Shown piece after piece: positions 48,868-61,500 of a stretch of DNA of 64,000 nucleotides. A program made the translations under genes and the position numbers. Below the pieces are notes generated by a model. That model was not told the DNA's origin. It was given only the letters and a program-made list of their open reading frames with translations, and searched no databases. Location of the stretch: contig CM044869.1 in assembly GCA_024500155.1 (NCBI GenBank), forward strand, positions 52,097,898-52,161,897, in the 5' to 3' direction. Every line of letters starts with the position of its first letter. Within the stretch, counting starts at the first letter, position 1. The DNA comes from Chenopodium formosanum. Its lineage: Eukaryota; Streptophyta; Magnoliopsida; Caryophyllales; Amaranthaceae.

Positions 48868-48958
48868 CTACCTCCGGATCATATTATATGCAACTTTGGG
48901 GTATTATTTGTGATATATAAAAAATTACAAAGTTACATATAATACGATCCGGAGGTAG
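48868..48958. mobile_element. Stowaway MITE, 91 bp, interrupted at its right edge by an LTR
   Basis: TA / CTACCTCCGGATCATATTAT ... ATAATACGATCCGGAGGTAG. Same centre (GGGTATTATTTGTGATATAT) and length as the copy at 25259. The right-hand TA is missing because the LTR at 48959 begins immediately. Confidence 0.85.
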
Positions 48959-50349
48959 TGATATGTCTATTTTATATAGTATTTTACCCCCGTCCCTTGG
49001 TCATAATTAGTAGTGTTTTTGGCTCTTTAGAGCCACTTTTATTACTAATATGTGTTTTCTAGTATTTTCGTAGTTTTGGTTGAGTTTTGTAGGGAATTGC
49101 ACCTTTGGAACATTTTCCCGGGATTTTATGGAGCAACTACGAGCATTGGAGGAGCACGACCATCTTTCGTAGCCCAAGATCAGTTAGAGTAATCAAGCCG
49201 GTGAATAAGGGCTCGACTTGTGTGAAGACGATGCATTTGGACCGAATGATTTAAGCCCCAAAGAGGATATTTGGTTTGGGCCAAGTTACGAGCCCAAACG
49301 AGGAGTCCAAGCGGCCCAAAGGTGTCCGCCCGATGGTCCGCCCGATGATCCGCCCGATAGCGCGCCCGATCGGGCAAAGAAGACTTATATCGCAGCAGCC
49401 CTTCGTCCGATCAAAAAGGCGCGCCTCGCCCGATCGGGCGCGTGTTTCTGGAGGACGTTTTAAGCGTCGTTTAATTTGTTTTAACTTAGGATTTTCTAGC
49501 TTAGTATAAATACGCTTTTGTTAAGCGAATTTAGGGGGGAATTCTTTTCTCCCTTCCCTTACTCTCTCTTTTCTCTCTCTATCTTTTCTCTTTCTCTCTT
49601 CTCTTAAACTCTTAGTATTATTTTCTCTCTCTACAACTCTTATTCCTTTTAACTTTGGTAACGATTTCTTCTCTTTTAATCTCAGTTATTTATTTTATTT
49701 CTTTACTCTATCATGACTACTTTTATTGCTTCGTTTAGTTTAGATTTAATTATGTCTGAGTAGTTTAATTCTAGGGTTTATGGGGATCCATAATTAATAT
49801 GAAGGGATAATTTGTTATTATTGATATTTGATATTGCATAATAATTTCGTGTTGAATTGTTTTTAATTCTTTGCAATTAGATTATGAATCGAGCAGATGT
49901 GATTTGATTGTAAAAGTATAGCAATATTGAATTGATGAATCGAGCAGATGTTAATTTGATATTAAAGGCTATTTTCAATAGGAACTTAGATCTAGTAAAT
50001 TGCGAGAGCCTGTTAGATCTATGTTGATTAATAAATTGCGAGAGCCTGTTAATCATGTTATTTGTGCAATGTTGATTATTGATTGTCATGTTTTATCCCA
50101 GAATATTAATTATTGGTGAACCTGTGACCATAGGCCTTCTTATTATTGTTTTTCTCCCTGAACTTGATCTCTGTAGTTTAATTCCTTTTTACAATAACAA
50201 TATTGGTTACCTTGATAATTTAGATTATAATAATTAGTTAGGAATAGAAAGACTTTTTTCCCTGTGAATTCGACCCTACTTCCCTATCTATATTTAGTTA
50301 GTGGTTTTAGGAATTACTTTTGATTAGGGGATACGACTTTACCCTGTCA
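48959..50349. mobile_element. Solo LTR, 1,391 bp, gypsy-like
   Basis: It starts TGATATGTCTATTTTATATA and ends GATACGACTTTACCCTGTCA. GGTAG flanks both sides (48954-48958 and 50350-50354), an exact 5-bp target duplication. A promoter-like TATAAATA lies at 49505-49512, followed by a CT-rich stretch. The near-3' phrase CCCTGTGAATTCGACCC is of a kind I associate with Tat/Athila gypsy LTRs. No internal domains are present. It holds a GC-rich CCGCCCGAT repeat cluster (49327-49440) and local duplications around AATCGAGCAGATGT and AAATTGCGAGAGCCTGTTA. Confidence 0.85.
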
Positions 50350-50364
50350 GGTAGTTACGTTATG

Positions 50365-50940
50365 ATAAACTTTGCTAGGCCGAGCATACCATGTTTAAGA
50401 AGTGACTAACTACATATAAGCTTAGTTGGTTTCCATCTAAAAACAATTGGTAATACGTGGAATACTCCACCAATCTTACACACGAAGTAATAATAACTCT
50501 CTTTATTTTTTCAAAGGACAACTGTTTACATACGGATTATCATTAGAATACTCCCCCTCACATATAATAATGTCACATAACTCACATCTTGCAATTTAAA
50601 TTATTACGGACTTCCTTTTTAGACCCTGTTCTAGACTTTAAACATGAGGTCAAATGTGAATTGAGCCCTACTTGAAATTTCATCTATTGGACGGCTTGAT
50701 TCAAACATATCTTGAAATCCTTATATTTTGCATTCTTCAAATTATTGGCCCTTTACTTTTTAAGTTTCACTAGGCCGAGCATAAATAAGCACAAAAGAGT
50801 TTATTTCGTACTAAAAATAATTAGTGATAGATGTAGTAGGCCACTAATTTTATGTGTCAGTCATTCTTCCCTATTTTTTCGAGAGAACACCTGTTTTAAC
50901 TCACACGTAGGTGCTTTTCTCACACTTTCTAATGATTTAC
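50365..50940. repeat. Two diverged direct copies of a ~150-bp block
   Basis: CTAGGCCGAGCATA occurs at 50378 and 50771. Each is followed by similar text: CTAAAAA-AATT-GT-ATA, then CCAC-AAT, then TATTTTTTC, then ACACCTGTTT or ACAACTGTTT. The period is about 393 bp. The nature of the element is unknown. Confidence 0.5.
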
Positions 50941-53070
50941 TTGATTCTAATGAATAATTAAGTGTAAACATGTAATCAAATGAAGTATAACAATATAATT
51001 ATAAGTCTCACTATCTTATGATCGAGCTTCAAATTATTAGCATATTGGCAATAATATATAGCTCTCCAAGGATTCTAAGCTAATACTCATCTATTTCTTA
51101 TTAGATATATCTTTTCAATCAAGCATCAATTGATTATACCAATAAACTTATTATTTTGTAGGTAATGTGCTATTATTTTAGAATGGAATGAGTATGTAAT
51201 TATGTCGTAAGATATGAAAATATTCATCTATGAACCTACCATGGTGCACTATGAACTCTTTAGTGGATTATAAAATTTTATACTTGCATGTAAATCTAAG
51301 AATTCAATCCAATTTTTAGTTTATATAATGTATTCAATTTATGTAAAGATAACTAAAGAATTTGTGCTTGAGGTGGGATCTAGGGAGTCCTCAGAAATTC
51401 TTTCATGAAATTCTTACAGGAATTTTAATCTTTTAATTTGAAGAAAAGAAATATATATAAAATTGACCAATTAAATTTCTCTTTGTACTTGGGTGTATAT
51501 AACAAATTTCATTAAAATACTCATTTTCAACAATTTGTTTTTGTTTTTGTTTGTTTGTTTGTTTTTTTTTTTTTTTTTTAAATAAAAATAAATAAAATTT
51601 TGTACAACAATCAACAATTTTTATGCTTGAACGTCAACATTTGTCATTTGGCGCAGATCTATGGCACACAGTTAGGTCCAATCACGTTATTTTTCCAATT
51701 TATTGAGTCAAATTAAATTCATGATTATTATTAATTAATGTGGGTTTCTTAACAAAACCGTCACTTTCTTTGAATAATTTTGCATAACTAACTAATTAAA
51801 TCTAATGGCTTTGATCACACTCTATAGCACCTTTCCAACCCCAACATTATTATGAACTTTGTTTCTGTCCTTTCAAGTTTTCTTTCTTTTGCCTTATTTT
51901 ATTGCTATTACACTAATTACTAATTGAGTGCCATTATGATTTGATTTCCCTTATTTGTTATGCGATTGCTTTTATTAATGTCCTATTTTGTTACGAGAAT
52001 TTTCACCACACAAATTAGTTATACTTTTCAACTTTCATCATTCACTTTTTATTTAAACTCGTTTAATTTGCTTATCAGGTAGTATTAGACTATTAGCTAT
52101 AAGTGAGCATGTATTATGCATAAGGTACAACCGACTGTATATCATTACTGTTTTTCTTTGCTTTTATTCCATAACATTACATGCTTCACGAGATTTTGTG
52201 GTAGCTTATTTTTATCAAAATCATCCTTCATAAGGAGAGTAGGCGTGATTGACTCATATAATCTAATCAATCTATTGCACGCAATAGATTTGTTCAAGTG
52301 CAATAATTCTTGGTATTGTATGTACAACAACGTTTTTTAGAATGTCATATGTTAGATAATATAGTGGTCACATGTTTAGGTATGCGATTGTACACCTTTA
52401 ATGTCGTCACCTATTTGTAAACTGCGTGATTACTTGATCTTTATACATCAATGTAAAAATTTAATATCTTCTAGGTGTACACTAATAATTACCATATGGA
52501 GTAGCAATTAAATGAGATTCCTTATTTTTAAAGCCCTTACCAAACAGTGTACTAAGCTAGTAACTAACAAGTAACAACAGGACATAGATCCCCCCCCCCC
52601 CCCAATTTGGAATATTTATTTTACCCCCTTTTTTTTTTTGGTGAAAATCTTATTACTATTTTGTTTGACCTTCATGAGTTGGTATTCCTAAAAAATTGCC
52701 ATGTAATTTCATTAAATTTTAATCTTGTAACTTAACTAACTTTATTAATGAACAAGAGGATTGGACTGCCGTTGGAGAAGAATGTGTGACATAAAATGTT
52801 ATACTAGAATTTTAGTCAATTCAAAGAATTTTAAGTTTTAATATATAATTTTTTTTTTATTATTTTTTTTTTTATTTATTATTTAACAATGCATCCACAA
52901 GGCCACAAGATTGCTAACAAGTTATGCTATGGAGTATGGACTTGAGAGATTCTGAATTAAATGTTTGCCAAAATTAATAAATCCACTATAGAAAACAGTT
53001 GTGGAGTTCAAACAAAACAGTTTTCCATTCTTGGACACCATATTTCTAATTTCTTCTATAATCACTTTCT
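50941..53070. other. Intergenic, AT-rich, no gene seen
   Basis: It contains T-runs near 51560, a short match to the 19283 palindrome at 51489-51505, and a poly-C tract of 14 at 52590-52603 followed by CCCCC and T-runs. Nothing coding is supported. Confidence 0.5.
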
Positions 53071-53085
53071 TTTTCTTTCTTTCTT

Positions 53086-53116
<31 letters not shown>

Positions 53117-53206
53117 GGGTGCTTAAAGAGCCACAAGGGCGGGGTGAGAATCGATCTCTGAAATCGAGAAGGAAGCTCTAACCACTTGAGCTATCCCTCA
53201 TTCTCA
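53071..53206 (-). mobile_element. tRNA-derived SINE with poly(A) tail
   Basis: On the minus strand it starts near 53206 with GAGAATGAGGGATAGCTCAA. Box A is TAGCTCAAGTGG (53193-53182) and box B AGATCGATTCTC (53157-53146). It ends in a long A-run (T-run 53091-53116 on the plus strand). Spacing and tail make it a SINE, not a tRNA gene. The head is close to the fragment at 9944. Confidence 0.75.
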
Positions 53207-54460
53207 CTTATTTTATACTTGTAGTTGATTGCTTACTTCCATCAAATTGCAAATGCTTTTTCAGAAACAAAAAAATTATGTAGTTGTTTATCAATTTTTT
53301 TTATTTTTTATTTTTATACACATTGCACATATAATTTTCTTTTTCTTCTTAAATTATTTGTTTGGGGTGCATTTTTAGTATGTTGTAGAGTTGTTGTCTT
53401 GTAGACTTGTACCCATGGAATTTATATGGAAATTCTTTGTTAGTACTCCATATATTTTTTATGGGCTTCTTAATTACTCTTTTAGTATTAATATTTACGA
53501 CTTTATGTATAAAAAATTTAAATACACAATGTCTTTTTATTTATGGTTACAAAATCCTCATTTTTGGATGATTTATTGGTTGATACATAGACAATGATAC
53601 ATAAGATCAATATGAATATGTGATAGATTATCTTGTACAGAGTAAATCAGTTTTGATTATGTAAATCTTGAATAGATTATACTCCGTATTAAATATCTTG
53701 TTAATCAATTTTTACATAATCAAAACCGATTCACAAGATATTCTATCACAAATCACAATGGTTAAAAATTATATTCCAAATATGATAATCCGAATTAAAA
53801 TAATATCACTTTAATGTGGAAACTTGCAATTTTTACTACTCATACTAATCTATGAATCTACCCCTTGTCACAAATACCCTCTACGACTCTACCATGACTA
53901 CCAAATGGTTTTTTTTCTCAAAAAGTGAGTTTGGATAAATTCAAATAAGATAAGTTCAATAAAAATAAGTCTAGATACGTTTTTTTAAAGATTGACAAAT
54001 TCAACTTCAGCTTAACTAGTTAAGTTCGAATATGTAAAAACCAGTTGATTGAATACAATGCATTTACTTGAAACAAAGTGTATATATTACACATTTGCAC
54101 CTCCTCATGTGCATACTAAGATTTCCAAGTTTGGTGTAAAAGCAATCAAAATCCACCAATTTAATAATTAGTCAAAAGGATAAGAAATTCAAAAAAAGGG
54201 TATATGATGTAAACTGTGATACATAGAACATTCTGTTAATTTGTTTTGGCCCTTTACCAATAAAAGTTGCTCACTTGTCTGTTACTGAAAGGTTTTCAAC
54301 GTGCTCTACTCTGAACCTACCAATTTTTGCCAGCTTTTTTCTTTTTAATATCTTACACTTCTTATTTTATCATTGGGTAGATCTTGTTTCTTGGATGGTA
54401 AAAATATTCAATGTGTGATTTTAGTATTTAAGCTGCTATTCTTGCTCTTTTGTTTACACC
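53207..54460. other. Upstream of UGDH, no gene seen
   Basis: AT-rich. 53640-53740 contains an imperfect inverted repeat (GATTATGTAAATCTTGAATA versus TTTTTACATAATCAAAACCG). The UGDH promoter is expected in the right half; a CTCTCTCTCT tract at 54469-54488 is near the likely start. Confidence 0.45.
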
Positions 54461-54469
54461 AATTCTTCT

Positions 54470-54719
54470 CTCTCTCTCTTTTTCTCTCACAATTCAAGCA
54501 AGGAAAACTCGAAAAATTTTAGGTACATACTTTGATCAAATTTTGTCGCATTTTATTTTTTCATTCATCATACCAGATATATTCTGTTAGATTGTATTAT
54601 GTTGTCACATTACTAGTTCAGATTAAACTGTTAGCTTGACTATTAATTCTAAATGAAAGATAGTGTTGTTATATTTGATTACTAACGCGTTTTTTCATGT
54701 GTTGATACAGGATCAAGGA
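54470..54719 (+). other. UGDH 5' leader with one intron
   Basis: A leader exon ends ATTTTAG before a GTACAT donor at 54523. The acceptor GATACAG ends at 54710, and nine more untranslated bases precede the ATG. A leader intron is, as I recall, usual for plant UGD genes. Confidence 0.6.
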
Positions 54720-56936
54720 ATGGTGAATATATGTTGCATTGGAGCAGGGTATGTAGGGGGGCCAACAATGGCAGTGATAGCCCTAAAATGCCCTTCAGTT
54801 AAGGTGGTTGTGGTGGATATCGCGGTTTCGAGGATTAATGCTTGGAATAGTGATCAATTGCCTATCTATGAGCCTGGCCTTGATGAAGTGGTCAAGCAAT
54901 GCAGGGGAAAGAATCTGTTTTTTAGCACTGATGTTGAGAAGCATGTAAGGGAGGCTGATATTGTGTTTGTTTCTGTTAACACTCCTACAAAAACCCGAGG
55001 GCTCGGGGCTGGTAAGGCTGCCGACTTGACCTATTGGGAGAGCGCGGCTAGGATGATTGCTGATGTCGCGGTGTCTGATAAGATTGTGGTGGAGAAGTCT
55101 ACTGTTCCGGTGAAGACTGCTGAGGCTATTGAAAAGATCCTAACTCATAATAGTAAAGGTACGTTTTTTTTTCTTGTAAATTAGTTAACATGTTGTATTT
55201 GTCTAATTGTCTATGCTTACACAAGAAAATATTAGAATTGTCAAGCAGTGTTAGTTTTACTTTGTTTCGATCGTTAAAATTCAATTTTAATCGGTATTAG
55301 ATACGGAATAGTATTTATTATACGAAGTATATGACAGAAACACTAGTAAATCCATATAAATAGCTTTGATAAGTAAAAGTCAGGTCTATTCCGGACAAAT
55401 TTACAATAGTCGGTTTTTAATTATGGTTACATTCTAGTTTAGTAAAAAGAATTAAATCAACTGATTTCAACAATTGAATTAGGTAGTTTCTATGGTATAT
55501 ATTGGGTTACTACTGTACTAGCATTATTGTCCTATGTCTTTCTGCAAACATAACCGTACCTATGGTCCCATGGCATGAACGACATTTAATAAAATAGGAC
55601 ATTATACATCACGAAAGAATAAAGGTCGTAGATGTCTTTTTTTTTTTAGTTAGTTGGTAAAATTTTAGGAGATGATACTTAATATTCGAGATTGAATTAC
55701 ATGTATTTTAAGGTTAGTGATTGAATTAATATAAATTATATATATATATATATATATTTTGATACGAATAATGTAGTCCGAAAATAAAGAGAAGTTAAAT
55801 TTTGTACTATAATAATTTAAACTTTGTTTTGCTATTTGATACTCCTTATGTTAATTTACGCAAATTAGATCATGGACACATGTAAACGGAACCACATATT
55901 GAGTATTGACAATGGATTTATTATGATAACAGGAATAAAATTCCAGATTCTATCAAACCCAGAATTTTTAGCTGAAGGAACTGCAATCCAAGACTTGTTT
56001 AACCCAGACAGAGTTCTCATAGGAGGCAGAGAAACCCCTGGAGGCCAAAAGGCTGTACAAGAACTCAAAAACGTGTACGCGCAATGGGTGCCTGAGGACC
56101 GGATCCTAACCACTAACCTATGGTCAGCCGAGCTGTCTAAGCTCGCGGCTAATGCATTTTTAGCCCAAAGAATTTCATCTGTAAATGCTATGTCCGCCCT
56201 ATGTGAGGCCACGGGTGCTAATGTGTCACAAGTCGCCCATGCTGTTGGTAAGGACACAAGAATTGGACCAAAATTTTTGAATGCTAGTGTTGGTTTTGGA
56301 GGGTCATGTTTCCAAAAGGACATACTTAACTTAGTGTACATCTGTGAGTGTAACGGCTTACATGAAGTCGCTAATTATTGGAAGCAAGTGATTAAGATTA
56401 ATGATTACCAAAAGAGCCGGTTTGTGAACCGTGTTGTTTCATCTATGTTTAACACTGTATCTGGCAAAAAGGTAGCAGTACTTGGGTTTGCCTTCAAGAA
56501 GGATACAGGGGATACAAGGGAAACCCCTGCTATCGACGTGTGCAAAGGGTTAGTTGGTGATAAGGCGTTGTTGAGCATTTTCGATCCTCAAGTGACTGAG
56601 GAGCAAGTTATGAGGGACTTGGCTATGAGGAAGTTTGATTGGGATCATCCGGCTCATCTTCAGCCTATGAGCCCTACCGCGACAAAGGAAGTGTCCGTGT
56701 GTTGGGATGCTTATGAGGCTACTAAAGATGCTCATGCTGTTTGTATTTTAACTGAGTGGGAAGAGTTTAAGAATTTGGACTACAAGAAGATTTTTGATGG
56801 TATGAGGAAGCCTGCATTTGTGTTTGATGGTAGGAATGTTGTTGATGTTGATAAGTTGAGGGAGATCGGATTCATCGTCTACTCAATTGGTAAGCCTTTG
56901 GATCCATGGCTTAAGGATATGCCTGCTTTGGCATAG
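54720..56936 (+). CDS. UGD: UDP-glucose 6-dehydrogenase
   Basis: Oxidises UDP-glucose to UDP-glucuronate with two NAD+, the entry to UDP-xylose, arabinose and galacturonate for pectin and hemicellulose, in the cytosol. Exons 54720-55158 and 55933-56936 (TAG) join in phase 1 (AAAG|GTACGT ... AACAG|GA) to give 480 aa, the standard plant length. Motifs: N-terminal Rossmann [54 protein letters not shown]; catalytic Cys272 in [10 protein letters not shown]; second Rossmann [28 protein letters not shown]; tail [11 protein letters not shown]. Everything essential is present. The 774-bp coding-region intron is notable because Arabidopsis UGD coding regions are, from memory, intronless. The 3' UTR has a strong hairpin just after the stop. 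Confidence 0.97.
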
Positions 56937-56962
56937 CGCCTTTGCTAATTTTGGTTGCATCA

Positions 56963-57006
56963 TTGGAGGGCTGGCTAAGCTAGCCTAGCTTGGCTAGCTC
57001 CTCCAA
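56963..57006 (+). other. Hairpin in the UGDH 3' UTR
   Basis: TTGGAGGGCTGGCTAAGCTAG pairs with CTAGCTTGGCTAGCTCCTCCAA around a 2-4 base loop, with one bulge and two or so mismatches. It begins 27 bases after the stop codon. Confidence 0.7.
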
Positions 57007-57477
57007 TTAAGTGAAGGAAGATTAGACATTGTTATTCATTTATTTGTTATCAAGTTGTTATTATTATTTGTCATTTTGGCGTTTGGATTATCATTGAAAT
57101 CTAATTTACAAACTTTTTTGTATAAACCATAGAGATCATATACTATTCTCTATGCATGTCAAGCATTTGAATGATTACATTTTTCTTATTTGAGCTATAT
57201 TATAAGTTAAGTGTCCTTTTTTTCCCCTTTTGAATTGATATAATGTGATCATCAAGTTATCAAAATTTGAGAAATAACAAGTTCACAATAGACACTCAAA
57301 TGTTATGAACAAAATAAAAGTCATTCATTTCCTTGCCCTCCAAAGAAGTGCACATTGTGAACAAAATAAAACTCACAAATGTTATGAACTTTTTAGGATA
57401 AGATAATGTCAACCTTAAAAGTCAACCAAATATTTTCAGAAGTTATCAATGCATTTTTTTAGAGGATCCTATTAAGA

Positions 57478-57580
57478 GGCGAACCCAATTAATCTTTATG
57501 ATTGATAAATTTTGTCAATCTAGTGGCGAACCCAATTAATCTTTATGATTAATAAATTTTGTCAATCTAGTGGCGAAATT
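57478..57580. repeat. 47-bp tandem repeat, two full copies and a third start
   Basis: GGCGAACCCAATTAATCTTT and the rest of the unit begin at 57478 and 57525; a third start (GGCGAAATT) is at 57572. A short TTTA array (57601-57626) follows. Confidence 0.9.
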
Positions 57581-58470
57581 ATATTGCAAATAAGCATATT
57601 TTATTTATTTATTTATTTATTTATTTTACTGTTCATAGGTAGACTCGTTACTTGATGGTGTGAAAGGTACATTAGCCTCTAAGGTCAATTACAGCCTCTC
57701 TTTTGATATTATTACCTTACTAGTAGCGAAAGGTTCATTAGAACTATGTTAAAAACATTCATGTAAATGAATTCGTTGATGATTGAAAGTGGAGGGCTCA
57801 TATAACAAAAGATGCCATAATAAATCTTATCTTTAGTATAATAAAAAATGCACTTATTTACAATATTGCCATTAGATTGACAAATGTCAATCATAAAGAT
57901 TAACATGTGCTTTAAATGCTCATCTAATGTGTATAATGAATATATGTCTATTAATTTGTTAGAGTTGTAGGAGTTTTATCTGAAATTCAAAATCAAATCA
58001 CTTTACATCACTATTACGTGAGTTTCATTTTAAAAGCCGAATTTTAAACAATAACCATGTACGACTTGTCGACTTGCCATTGCTCGATACATACACGAAC
58101 TCGCAACTTGCACGTACGATTTTTTCTTTTTCCTATGGAGAATTAACTCTTTAACTCGTACAAGAAATCAAAGCATGACATTAATTAAACTTCAAATATA
58201 CAAAGTGACAAATTGTCGAATTACATAGGAATAGTCAGTCAACTAACGTATTAATCAACAAGTGATGTTGTACAGTACAATCCAACTTTAGGAGAGAGAC
58301 TATACACTCCCAAAAGACGCGGTATTTCGCATTATTAAATCATCCCAAAAAAATAAAATAAAAAACCTTTGTTCTTCATCTCCAAAAAACCCACCATTTT
58401 TCAGAAATTCAACGTTCAATTCATTCAAATTTGCTGCAAATTAATCATCATCTGAATTTTTCTATTGATT
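57581..58470. other. Intergenic and promoter region of the LRR gene
   Basis: AT-rich with no gene. The LRR gene leader probably starts around 58370-58400. ATTGACAAATGTCAATCATA near 57876 contains a short palindrome. Confidence 0.4.
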
Positions 58471-58558
58471 TTATCATCTGGGTATTTTAAATTTATGCTG
58501 CAAGTTTACTCATTTGATTGATTAATGCGATAGAAAAGAGGAAAAGAAGAGAGAGAAA

Positions 58559-61500
58559 ATGGGGTGTGTTTCCAGTAAAACAGCGGATTCTAAAGCTAAT
58601 AGAGTTGCTCGATGGCGTTCCACTGGCATTGTTGCTCTTCGAGACTCCAAACTAAAGGTCTAATTTTTGTATTGATTGAAGAAATTTCCAATTTTTTGAT
58701 ATGGGATGCATGCTTTTTTGGGAATATTTGCTTTGATTATGTATATGTTACGATTAAATGGATTATGATTATTGTTATTGTTTTATGTTGGTTCATTTGT
58801 ATTTATGATATATTGATTGCTCTCCTTTTGGGAGGTATGATTCGTGTTGTTTCTCCTTGTTTGTTTGTTTTGGTTAATAAAATCAGTCAGAGACATAAGA
58901 AGCTTAAATTTATGAATTCTGAGGACTTTTTTATTTTTCGTGTTGAATTTGTGGTGCGGAATATAGAAATGTTGCATATATTAGGTGATTAGACTCTCTT
59001 AACTTGAGTGGGTTGTTCCCCTTCTTCTTCTGCTTGAACGCCTTAATCCCATAATCAGGTTGTTCCCCTCGGACTAAGAAATGATGGTCTGGTTCAATTT
59101 TGAAACTAATACATTATGATCAACTTCAAGTTGTTGTTACTGAGGAAATGTTGATTATGGTCAACGAGGCCTATGATGCTATGGTGTTCGACTATTGTGG
59201 AACTTCCATAGTTTCATACAGAACTTGGATTCTATGTTTATTGTTTACTAGAGGAGATAGAATTAGCTACATAAATTCTAGCACACAATTATGCTCCAAT
59301 CATTTAAAAAATGATGTCACGCAGTTAAAAGTATGGCATGATTTTAAGTATATACCCCTTATACAGAGTAGTAGTTGTGTTATTTTAATTTTCTCCCATC
59401 TTTTAATTGAATTTAGGGTTCATTGGGATATTAAATACTACTATAATTATTACTATTTAAGGAAATTTAACTACTTTTTTCGGACCTCTTAAAATAGTTT
59501 TATGTGGGTAATGTGACTATTGATTTTTGGCTAAGGTAGTATGTTGAGAATGGGAGGTAGCATAAGCACTCTGAATGAGGAGCAAGTTGGAAACAATGGG
59601 ATGTCTCCTTATTGAGTACTTACTTTTGTCAGTTGTTCACATCAATTAGCTATATTACGCCTTTCAAATTTGATACTTCTATTTCTTTCTAAATAATTGC
59701 TGTGAGAATTTGGTGAGTACTCTAACAATTTTGCAGCAAGTTTCATTTTGTTTAACTTGATTTGTAATTGCAACTACTACTGATTGCTAAGCAGATGAAG
59801 AATAGTCAACCAAAAAAGAGAATCTTTTTCGGCATGTATATTAGAGGTTCTGAAAGGTTGTATATTGTATGTTGTCCAAGTAATATTTAAGTCCAATCAT
59901 TGTATTATAGTGTCAAATGGAGTGTTAAATGTTGAATCAGCTGGAGAAGGTTACTTGCGTTTGGATAAATAAGTTGTGCGTCTTTTCTCCCTGGGTGCAG
60001 CAACAGATAACTGAATCATGTTCTTTTGTAGGTTATCAGATTGTGTAACTACACATAGAGTATTATGTGCTGAGAATTTGTTGTAAGCCTTATGCCTATA
60101 TCTGGCCGCTGCTGAACGTGTTAAGTGCTGAAGTCTTAGGTTTAGTACTTTCTGTTCGGGGTATTATGTGCCTTTTTAATATTTGTGCTTGACCTGAAGT
60201 AAATTAATTTGTTTTGATTATATAAATGTTTTTCTGCTTGTATTACTGACATGTATAATTATGACTTGGGAAATTTATTATTGTTGCTGATATATAAGGC
60301 CACTTTGAATGATTTAGGGTTTATAGGGTAGGGTTTTGCAAGAGGCTTTATTCTCTTGTACTCTATTGGCTATTGGGAATATTTGACCCTTCTCGGCCAT
60401 GCATTTCTCCCTACACTTTATATTTTATATTTAATCGCTTCTCTTTGCCTTGTTATCAGTTGAATATAGGCAATTTATTATGTGTGTGGGCATGATCATG
60501 GGCTCAAGTGTTGTTTTATTTTGAAATATACTTACACTTGTATTCTTTTGCATTTTCTGTATTTATGTTACTTTGAAATATGGTTTTGAATTCTTATTTA
60601 GATTCTCAGAGTGCAGCTCTTTACTTATCTAGATAGGCTTTGCTTATATTCAATATCTAATGAGCATTATTTCCATGAACAGACATTTCCTGATGAAGTT
60701 CTTACCCTTGACAGAGCTGTACGCACAGTGGACTTAACACACAACAAAATAGGTACACTATATAATTGGGAATTTTTGTATGTTTTCAGTAATAGTAGTT
60801 GCATTAGAGAGTGCTTTTAAGTTCACTAAAGAATTTAAGATTATTGAGTTGTACATTTTGATGGAAACAATATAACACTCTAGAGTTTGTGTGATAATAT
60901 TCTCTTCCAAGGTTTTAATATGTTGTTTACTTGTCAGAGTTGTCACATTGCCTATCTGCATACTATTCAATGAGTGAGAAAAGTTAGTGAGAAATTAGTG
61001 GGTTGTTGAGCATGGAACCCAACTGTAGAGTAAAAAGTTGATAGGAAGAGCTTACAATAAAGGAAATGGGAAAGTCACTTGGGACATCCCAAAAGGGGAG
61101 ATGTGTCTTGCTACTTGTGGTGAAGGGAGTATGAGACATTTGCTTGCCAGATAGCATAAAAATTGACTGTTAGAGAAGTCATAAGGCTGCTGTCTAGTTG
61201 AAGTGGTTTTGTCTAAATTGTTTTTTTGGAGTTTCCAGACGATGTGCATCATGTTTGTTATCGCATGGATGTTATTATTTGTTTTTGAACTGCTTTAACT
61301 AGGTAGGGTCTTCTATGTTACCTTATTTTCATGCCTTGTGCTATTGAACTCTATTTCTAACAGTTGAACCTTCTCCTTTCTTGTATGCTTTTTACAGTTG
61401 ATGTCCCAGTAGAAATCAACAAATTGATCAACATGCAGCGCCTGGTAAGAGAAAAGTATTTTTCTTTGTAAACCTGAGTTATGCTTTATACTTGCTTTGC

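Noticed and set aside
53146..53206. Possible tRNA gene on the minus strand
   Set aside because: The acceptor stem does not pair, and a long A tail follows; SINE.
58612..58992. 126-residue frame overlapping LRR exon 1
   Set aside because: It is intron 1 read through in another frame; the LRR frame ends at the 58657 donor and continues at 60683.
59100..59492. 130-residue frame
   Set aside because: Lies wholly inside LRR intron 1; Tyr/Ile-rich with no family features.
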